This document shows positions 7,672 through 12,124 of a DNA stretch of 12,124 bases, piece after piece (positions within the stretch are counted from its first letter, which is position 1; each line of letters begins with the position of its first letter). Position numbers and translations under genes: made by a program. The DNA comes from Candidatus Ratteibacteria bacterium (GTDB lineage: Bacteria > CAIJMQ01), in contig JAQURI010000031.1 in NCBI GenBank assembly GCA_028715665.1, forward strand, positions 1 through 12,124, read 5' to 3'. Below the pieces are notes generated by a model. That model was not told the DNA's origin. It worked only from the letters and a program-made list of their open reading frames with translations, and did no database searches.

Positions 7672-7680
7672 AAAGAGTAT

Positions 7681-7764
7681 ATTGAAATATGTAGAAATAC
7701 AATTGAAATACTTTGTCTGTCCACTACGTATATCTATTTATTTCTACCGTATGTCCATCAAATT
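7681..7764. repeat. Phased GAAATA inverted-repeat element, copy 1
   Basis: The left arm has GAAATA units starting at 7684, 7694 and 7705 (10 and 11 bp apart). The loop is about 7712-7727. In the right arm the same units lie inverted, with their 5' ends at 7734, 7744 and 7754 (GATATAC, GAAATAA, GACATAC; 10 bp apart). The element ends against the TGA of the secretin-like gene at 7767-7765 and precedes the prepilin peptidase start at 7671. It shares this layout with 10741-10840 and 11671-11790. Confidence 0.7.
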
Positions 7765-8310
7765 TCATTCGTCTATTGAGTAATCAATAATATTAGCCGT
7801 TATAAACACTAGAATATTAAAACCTTCTTCTGGTTTTGAATTGCTAATCCCGCTTATTAAAACTGTTTCCCCGTTTCTAAGTCGGGTTATTGTGGAAGTT
7901 TTTATCATTCTCACGGGATCAATTAATTGCAATTCCATCGACACTTTAATAATATCGCCTTCAATTTTAGGGGCAGCAGTAAAAATATGTTCCGATTTCA
8001 GAAAAATCAATCTAGTGGTTGCCTGCGTCCCGTCTATGGTACGTAGAGGGGGGAATGCCATTATTTTGCTCTTTACCTTTCCTGTTTCCAAATTAGTTTT
8101 TATTATCTGGAATTCTTTAGGACTGAAAACGTCTTTTGTTTTTTCTATACCTAATCTCTCCAGTTCAGAAGAAGATATTTCTACGACCATCGCCCTCATT
8201 TCTACTTCTGGGGACATAACCTCACCGGCTTCTACTGTGTTTGCCATGCCTGCTATTAAAAAGCCCCAAACAAACAAAGCATATAAACTTTTTAATTTTT
8301 GATTTGTCAT
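7765..8310 (-). CDS. Miniature secretin-like periplasmic protein
   Basis: This 181-residue protein has a signal peptide (residues 1-28, cleavage near VEA-GEV). The rest lines up by eye with the conserved C-terminal part of type II/III secretins. VEMRAMVVEISSSELERLGI (36-55) matches the VxVEAxIVEVS..LG start. IMAFPPLRTIDGTQAT (83-98) matches the 'LSSPRLLTLDNQEA' strand. FTAAPKIEGDIIKVSMELQL (110-129) matches 'V.P.I..DG.I.L.I'. TRLRNGETVLISGI (142-155) matches 'V.DGETVVIGGL'. NILVFITANII (165-175) matches 'ELLIFITP.II'. The usual VP.LG.IP.LG.LF segment and all N-terminal N0-N3 domains are absent; full secretins are 400-700 residues. It is unlikely to form a gated pore alone. It may be a derived accessory or an independent periplasmic protein. 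It starts 9 bases after aroE ends and lies upstream of the prepilin peptidase gene, so one transcript is likely. Confidence 0.85.
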   Translation of the reverse strand: MTNQKLKSLYALFVWGFLIAGMANTVEAGEVMSPEVEMRAMVVEISSSELERLGIEKTKDVFSPKEFQIIKTNLETGKVKSKIMAFPPLRTIDGTQATTRLIFLKSEHIFTAAPKIEGDIIKVSMELQLIDPVRMIKTSTITRLRNGETVLISGISNSKPEEGFNILVFITANIIDYSIDE

Positions 8311-8319
8311 TTCTAATCT

Positions 8320-9168
8320 TTACTTTCGAGTTTTGAATTTTTTGTATAGGGCTTTTCTCATCACTTCTATCGGCGCTTTCTTGCCGGTCCACAATTCGAA
8401 AGACAAAGCGCCTTGATGCAATAACATATCAAGCCCGTTAATTGTTTTAATGTTTTTCTTTCTTGCCATCCGCAAAAGTTTTGTCTCGGGGGGACTGTAA
8501 ATAATATCCACTACAGCCTCAATAGAAGGACCCAGCCAATTTTCACTTATAAGAAGCCGGTCGTCTTTTTTCATGCCGACGGAAGTAGTATTTATAACTA
8601 TATCCGCACCTTTAAGAACTGATTTGAGAGAATCTTTCTCGAGCGGCAAAACCTCGATTTCACCTAACATTTTTTTCAAATCTTCTGTTCTTTTCAAAGT
8701 TCTGTTTGCGACAAATAGTTTATCGGCGCCTTTTAAAATAAGTTCGCGGCTGATGCCGAAAGAAGCGCCTCCCGCTCCCAAAATAAGGACTTTTTTACCT
8801 AAAACGGATATTTTATTCTCTTCAAGGGCTCTCATAAATCCTTGTCCATCGGTGTTATATCCTATGAGTTTATTCCCTTTTTTAACTATAGTATTAACGG
8901 TGCCGATAAACTGCGCTTCAGACGATAATTCGTCCAAAAAAGGAATTACATCTTTCTTATGCGGAATAGTAAGATTTACGCCCCGAATATTAAGCGGAAT
9001 TATTGCTTTTACTGCGGGTTCGAGCATGTCGGGTTTTACTTCGAAAGGCAGATATACCCAATTCAAATCGAGTGCTTCAAAAGCCACATTATGCATGCGC
9101 GGCGAAGCCGTATGTTCGACAGGCCATCCGAACACGCCGACTATTTTTGTGGAACCGTCTATATTCAT
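8320..9168 (-). CDS. aroE: Shikimate dehydrogenase (NADP-dependent)
   Basis: This enzyme reduces 3-dehydroshikimate to shikimate in the chorismate pathway. The 282-residue protein has the normal length and all the expected motifs. The substrate site GWPVEHTASPRMHN (14-27) has Thr20 where most members have Ser. Lys71 in LTIPHKK is the catalytic lysine, with Asn92 in GTVNTI and Asp107 in YNTDGQGF. The nucleotide loop is GAGGAS at 131-136, where GAGGAA is commoner. NRTLKR (155-160) is of the NRTxxR type that favours NADPH. NTTSVGM and NGLDMLLHQGA.SFELWTG lie towards the C-terminus. It is followed after 9 bases by the secretin-like gene. It is preceded by an AT-rich repeat region (9178-9290) with no visible Shine-Dalgarno sequence. 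Neighbourhood with a prepilin peptidase is probably operonic convenience rather than a pathway link. Confidence 0.97.
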   Translation of the reverse strand: MNIDGSTKIVGVFGWPVEHTASPRMHNVAFEALDLNWVYLPFEVKPDMLEPAVKAIIPLNIRGVNLTIPHKKDVIPFLDELSSEAQFIGTVNTIVKKGNKLIGYNTDGQGFMRALEENKISVLGKKVLILGAGGASFGISRELILKGADKLFVANRTLKRTEDLKKMLGEIEVLPLEKDSLKSVLKGADIVINTTSVGMKKDDRLLISENWLGPSIEAVVDIIYSPPETKLLRMARKKNIKTINGLDMLLHQGALSFELWTGKKAPIEVMRKALYKKFKTRK

Positions 9169-9177
9169 TTTAATTTA

Positions 9178-9290
9178 AATATTAAAAATCAAATATTAAA
9201 ATTACAATTCAAAATTTAAAATGATATTCTTCTTAAAAAACTTTGGATTTTAATATGTAATTCTGCATTTTACATTTTGATTTTTACATT
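9178..9290. repeat. AT-rich inverted-repeat region, distinct from the GAAATA family
   Basis: The gap between the cyclophilin-like gene and aroE is almost pure A/T. TAAAAATCAAA (9183-9193) and TTTGATTTTTA (9276-9286) are perfect 11-bp inverted arms. Inside them, words such as ATTAAAAT, TTACAATTC and TTAAAATG recur in imperfect inverted order (left side 9194-9223, right side 9247-9275). The region forms the aroE leader. AT-rich A-tract repeats of this kind occur between genes in other uncultured bacteria, but I cannot name a family. Confidence 0.55.
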
Positions 9291-9297
9291 ATTAGTT

Positions 9298-9669
9298 TTA
9301 TGCTTTCTCTATTTTTATTTTCTCTCCGTCTTTTACTTTAGAAAACTTTTTTGCGTCTCCTATAACCTTTCCGAAAACATTCACTGCGCTTGCGGGCCTT
9401 ATTTCTCCCGGCTTGCTTATGGGAGTAGGGCCAAAAAATATACAGAAACAACTGCCTGAGGGCCAAAAAGCAATGTCGCCTTCGGCAACTATATCTTTTG
9501 CATTTTCCTCTTCCAATTTTAAAGGAATGGGGAAATATATCTCTTCTCCCCATCTATTGACAACGCCCCCAACGGCAAGAATTCCCCATATTTCCTGCGC
9601 TGTATTCGAATCATCTAGTTCAGCTTCCATCAAAACTGAACCCGCCACAATTTTGATTCTTTTTGCCAT
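9298..9669 (-). CDS. Cyclophilin-like fold protein (TM1367/DUF369 type)
   Basis: This 123-residue protein matches the small cyclophilin-like family typified by Thermotoga TM1367 (Pfam cyclophilin-like, PF04126). The conserved blocks are GEEIYFPIP (41-49), VAEGDIAFWPSGSCFCIFFG (61-80) with PTPIS following, and RPASAVNVFGKVIGD (91-105). The family has the eight-stranded cyclophilin barrel but lacks the usual prolyl isomerase active-site residues, and its role is not established. No signal peptide is present, so it should be cytoplasmic. The ATG lies 13 bases downstream of the stop codon of the DHH phosphoesterase gene, which implies co-transcription. The pairing may be meaningful, but no shared function can be read from the sequence. 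Confidence 0.88.
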   Translation of the reverse strand: MAKRIKIVAGSVLMEAELDDSNTAQEIWGILAVGGVVNRWGEEIYFPIPLKLEEENAKDIVAEGDIAFWPSGSCFCIFFGPTPISKPGEIRPASAVNVFGKVIGDAKKFSKVKDGEKIKIEKA

Positions 9670-9682
9670 TTCAATTCTTTCA

Positions 9683-10693
9683 TTACTCCGTGGAAATGAA
9701 AGGGGTCAAAAAAACATCTTCCTTATATCCGAGCTGAATTAAAAACTTCTTGATAAAATCCTGCGTTATAGTTTCCAATTTATCTTGAGGGGAAATATCA
9801 ATCCATCCTCCCGCCGATGTTTCGTGCCCTCCCCCCGAACCTTTCATTCCCGAAATCTTTCGGGCTATCCTTCCCGCGTTAGCGCGTCTGTTTTGAGTGC
9901 GGATAGAAAAGAACAATCTGTTACCTACTCCGCCTACAGACAATGCCCAACTTGCTTTTTCATAAAGAAGAAAAAAGGTGCAAAATTCGCTGACTAAATC
10001 GGGGTTATCCACTCTGCCGACATTCACTATCATCACATTTTTATAAAAATAAACGTTGTTTAACGCTTTCCTTAAGTTCAAGAAAAACTCTTTTTCAAGA
10101 CGCGGATATTGAATTTTGCCGAGAAGAAACTGGCTGATTTTCGGAAAAAGCAACTTATAATACTGCCTGTCAAGGTTATCGGTCTCTATGGATAACCCTT
10201 GAGTTTCGGATTCTATCCCGTAAAATAAAGCTGTAGCCAAATTCTTTGGAATTTCCAAATTATTAGTCACCAGATATTCCGTCAAAATAGAGGCTGTCGA
10301 ACCGACATCTTTTCTGACATCTATGAGAACACTTTTTTGTTGCTTTTTCAAAGGATGATGGTCTATTACAAGCGACGGGATAATTTGGGACGGCAGAGAA
10401 TTATTTCCGAATCCCGGTTGAGTATCCACAAGTATAAATCCGCTCTTGTTGGAGAATTTTATATTGGAAAGGTGAAAAAGCTTTATCTTCAGAAGCTTTA
10501 CCATCGCTTTGTTTTCGGCGCGTCCTATGAAACCGTCATAAACGATTTTAGATTTTATCTTCAAAGATTCTTTCAGGAGATACTGAACCGCCCATGCTGC
10601 AGCAATAGCATCGGGGTCAGGATTATTATGGGTAAAAATAAAAATTTTCTTTTTACCCTTCAAAGCCGAAGCAATTTCTTCGATACTATACAT
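9683..10693 (-). CDS. DHH/DHHA1-family phosphoesterase (NrnA-like)
   Basis: This 336-residue protein has the two-domain layout of the DHH superfamily. The metal-binding motifs are THNNPDPDAI (21-30, with His22, Asp26 and Asp28), LVDT (Asp90) and VIDHHP (Asp111-His112-His113). GSTASILTEYL at 131-141 is the usual motif III region. The C-terminal DHHA1 domain ends with the nucleic-acid-binding GGGH at 287-290 in KGSGGGHETSAGG. NrnA-type members degrade short oligonucleotides or dephosphorylate pAp; others cleave cyclic dinucleotides, and the sequence alone does not separate these. In motif I the common Gly of PDGDA is Pro27. There is no membrane, CBS or GGDEF-like domain, so this is a soluble stand-alone form. 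It is followed by the cyclophilin-like gene and preceded by repeat element 10741-10840. GGG about 7 bases before the ATG is a modest ribosome binding site. Confidence 0.93.
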   Translation of the reverse strand: MYSIEEIASALKGKKKIFIFTHNNPDPDAIAAAWAVQYLLKESLKIKSKIVYDGFIGRAENKAMVKLLKIKLFHLSNIKFSNKSGFILVDTQPGFGNNSLPSQIIPSLVIDHHPLKKQQKSVLIDVRKDVGSTASILTEYLVTNNLEIPKNLATALFYGIESETQGLSIETDNLDRQYYKLLFPKISQFLLGKIQYPRLEKEFFLNLRKALNNVYFYKNVMIVNVGRVDNPDLVSEFCTFFLLYEKASWALSVGGVGNRLFFSIRTQNRRANAGRIARKISGMKGSGGGHETSAGGWIDISPQDKLETITQDFIKKFLIQLGYKEDVFLTPFISTE

Positions 10694-10740
10694 GATTTAC
10701 CCTGGATTTTAACATAGATTAGAGTGAAGGGGAATAAACA

Positions 10741-10840
10741 ATCGAAATACGGTAGAAATACAGTGGGCATATAATTGAAATACATTGTAAAAAACAACGC
10801 ATTTCTACTTATTTCTATGCATTTCTATGTATATCAAATA
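10741..10840. repeat. Phased GAAATA inverted-repeat element, copy 2
   Basis: The left arm has GAAATAC at 10744, 10754 and 10777, with a degenerate GGCATAT at about 10766 filling the phase. The loop is ATTGT...ACAAC (about 10784-10798). In the right arm, inverted units (TTTC or ATATC) end at 10805, 10815, 10825 and 10835, a strict 10-bp period. The element finishes directly against the rnfB stop codon (10843-10841) and lies upstream of the DHH gene. Confidence 0.75.
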
Positions 10841-11656
10841 TCATTTTGTCTTAATTTCCAATATGCAGTGTGTGGGACATTTTTGAATAATTATATCCCA
10901 GTCGGGTGTTTTTTCCTTGGCTTTTTGGAAATTGATACGGGAAAGATTGTCGTTTACTTCGAAAACGCCTTCGGAAAGTTTCTGACATATGCCGCAAGCA
11001 ATACACCCTATTTTGCAAACCGCTCTTACTTGTTTGCCGGGCTCGATGTTACTGCAAGCCACATCAACGAGCCTTTCGCCGGGAACATGCAAGCGAAGAG
11101 AAATTATATGTCTGGGACAAACTTTCACGCATTTGCCGCAGCCGATACACTTTTCGATGTCAATCATAGGAGCATTGTTTTTCATCGTTATGGCGTCTAC
11201 GGGGCAAACTTTGGCGCAATCCCCGAAACCGAGGCACCCGTATCTACAAGCCATTCCGCCCTGCATTGTCAAATTTGCTGCAATACAAGTCTTGACCCCG
11301 TTATACCCTGCGGTAATTTGACGGGTAGTTGAATCAATGCCGCAATGGACGACAGCGATATTCTTATGTGTTTTCTTTTTAAACTCTTTGCCTACGATAC
11401 CGGCAATTTCCGTTGCCGCATTTTCACCGCCCACAAGACATGCCCCAATATCGGCTTCGCCTTTGACCATAGCTTCAGCAGCAAGACGGCAGGAAGGATA
11501 ACCGCATGCGCCGCAATTCAAGCCCGCCAATGCTTTCTCTATTTTCTCTACTCTGGGGTCTTCCTCGACACGCAATTTTTTGTCGGCTATGAATAAAATA
11601 AACGCAAAAAAGAGCCCAAGCCCTACTGTGATCAGAATGGAATATAAAAGTAGCAT
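10841..11656 (-). CDS. rnfB: Rnf electron-transport complex subunit B, iron-sulfur protein
   Basis: RnfB takes electrons from ferredoxin and passes them into the membrane Rnf complex, which couples ferredoxin:NAD oxidoreduction to ion pumping. The 271-residue protein has an N-terminal membrane anchor (residues 2-24) and the RnfB-specific cluster motif C48-x2-C51-x4-C56-x16-C73 (LNCGACGYPSCRLAAEAM). A typical two-cluster ferredoxin domain follows: C137, C141, C147, C151-Pro and C170-x2-C173-x2-C176-x3-C180-Pro. The last third is unusual. It has C218-x2-C221-x2-C224, then QKLSEGVFEVND, and only a distant C260-Pro, which is the pattern of single-cluster ferredoxins. The gene lies 142 bases downstream of rnfA, agreeing with the common C-D-G-E-A-B order in which rnfB comes last. 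The gap is filled by a repeat element, and no Shine-Dalgarno sequence precedes the ATG. Confidence 0.95.
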   Translation of the reverse strand: MLLLYSILITVGLGLFFAFILFIADKKLRVEEDPRVEKIEKALAGLNCGACGYPSCRLAAEAMVKGEADIGACLVGGENAATEIAGIVGKEFKKKTHKNIAVVHCGIDSTTRQITAGYNGVKTCIAANLTMQGGMACRYGCLGFGDCAKVCPVDAITMKNNAPMIDIEKCIGCGKCVKVCPRHIISLRLHVPGERLVDVACSNIEPGKQVRAVCKIGCIACGICQKLSEGVFEVNDNLSRINFQKAKEKTPDWDIIIQKCPTHCILEIKTK

Positions 11657-11670
11657 AATAATTAAATTTA

Positions 11671-11790
11671 CGGAAATACAATTGAAATATGTAGAAATAA
11701 ATAGAAATACATTGTCCTTTTAATTCTTGATTCTTTTTAACAACATATATCTATATATTTCCATTGTATATCTATCGTATATCCAATTTA
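11671..11790. repeat. Phased GAAATA inverted-repeat element, copy 3, between rnfA and rnfB
   Basis: The left arm has GAAATA units at 11673, 11684, 11694 and 11704 (11, 10 and 10 bp apart). The loop is ATTGT...ACAAC (about 11711-11744). In the right arm, inverted units end at 11751, 11761, 11772 and 11783 (10, 11 and 11 bp apart). It fills most of the 142-base gap between rnfA and rnfB and would form the 5' leader of rnfB in a shared transcript. Confidence 0.75.
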
Positions 11791-11798
11791 TTTGATTT

Positions 11799-12124
11799 TT
11801 ATTTTATTAATCCCGCCAATCCCATAAAAGCCAAACCGAGAATACCGGCTATAATAAGAGTTATACCGGCGCCTTTTAAACTTTCCGGCACCGGCGCTAA
11901 GTCGAGGTTTTCCCTTATTCCAGCCATAATCAATAATGCAAAAGTAAACCCCAAACCAGAACTAAAGGCAAAAACAACCGCTTGAATGAAATTGTAATTT
12001 CTAATGACCATAAAAAGAGTAACACCTAAAATGATGCAGTTAGTTGTAATAAGCGGAAGGAAAATACCCAAAGCCCGATACAGCACCGGGATTGTCTTTT
12101 TCAAATACATTTCTACAAATTGCA
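11799..12124 (-). CDS. rnfA: Rnf electron-transport complex subunit A, C-terminal part (5' end outside window)
   Basis: The reading frame is open to the right edge. Upstream of the ATG at 12110 the frame reads QFVE, which fits the family (QxVEM.L...P.LY.ALGIFLPL), so that ATG is internal and the true start lies beyond 12124. About 107 residues are visible, of a family length near 190. IFLPLITTNC followed by ILGVTL is the RnfA hallmark; RnfE has VNCIILGRAEAFA instead. The cysteine of TTNC is one of those that RnfA and RnfE use to hold a shared iron-sulfur cluster in the membrane. Three hydrophobic helices are visible (FLPLITTNC region, VVFAFSSGLGFTFALLIMAG, ITLIIAGILGLAFMGLAGLI). It is the gene before rnfB in the operon. 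Confidence 0.93.
   Translation of the reverse strand, partial: QFVEMYLKKTIPVLYRALGIFLPLITTNCIILGVTLFMVIRNYNFIQAVVFAFSSGLGFTFALLIMAGIRENLDLAPVPESLKGAGITLIIAGILGLAFMGLAGLIK

Noticed and set aside
7681..7764. CRISPR array or direct tandem repeat
   Set aside because: Units are only 6-7 bp, about one helical turn apart, and change orientation in the middle; there are no spacer-length unique segments or cas genes.
8573..9178. 201-residue plus-strand reading frame opposite aroE
   Set aside because: It is a shadow of aroE, whose motifs are complete in the minus frame.
10775..11332. 185-residue plus-strand frame opposite rnfB
   Set aside because: It is antisense to the cysteine-rich rnfB and overlaps a repeat element; no family resemblance and no start signal.
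12090..12124. A fourth copy of the GAAATA element at the right edge
   Set aside because: The similar word GTAGAAATG lies inside the rnfA reading frame (encodes VEM) and no inverted arm is visible.

Overview
The window reads as a chromosomal segment of an uncultured, Gram-negative-type bacterium with moderately AT-rich DNA. Two things suggest the PVC side of the tree (Planctomycetes, Verrucomicrobia, Candidatus Omnitrophota and relatives). One is the giant secreted protein built from 'WYVDDDAP..GGDG..WATAF' parallel beta-helix modules. The other is the combination of an Rnf complex, a prepilin peptidase, a secretin-like protein and a lipoprotein. This placement is inference from gene style, not a marker-gene result.

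Layout. The left edge (1-147, minus) holds the N-terminus of signal peptidase I, cut by the window end. Next come a GC-rich perfect palindrome (227-255) and a small unrecognised secreted protein (271-942, minus) with a textbook sigma-70 promoter and Shine-Dalgarno sequence. A divergent intergenic region separates it from a 1508-residue secreted mosaic protein (1240-5766, plus): beta-helix, choice-of-anchor L domain, two duplicated beta-helix modules, and a six-bladed NHL-type propeller.

From 5782 to the right edge every gene lies on the minus strand. In transcription order (right to left) they are rnfA (partial), rnfB, a DHH-family phosphoesterase, a TM1367-type cyclophilin-like protein, aroE, a miniature secretin-like protein, a prepilin peptidase, a DUF4177-like lipoprotein and a short single-CTD J-protein. 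RnfA and RnfB are the end of an Rnf electron-transport operon. The prepilin peptidase and secretin-like protein point to a type II secretion or type IV pilus function encoded mostly elsewhere. The rest are housekeeping genes.

The least explained material is between genes. Three gaps (7681-7764, 10741-10840, 11671-11790) carry one family of AT-rich elements. Each has a left arm of GAAATA-like units spaced 10-11 bp, a variable loop, and a right arm of the same units in inverted orientation, also spaced 10-11 bp. The copies abut stop codons, and one separates rnfA from rnfB. A fourth gap (9178-9290) holds a different AT-rich inverted repeat. I found no CRISPR array, tRNA, rRNA, transposase or phage gene, and no obvious new defence or biosynthetic system. 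The phased inverted repeats are the best candidate for something undescribed.
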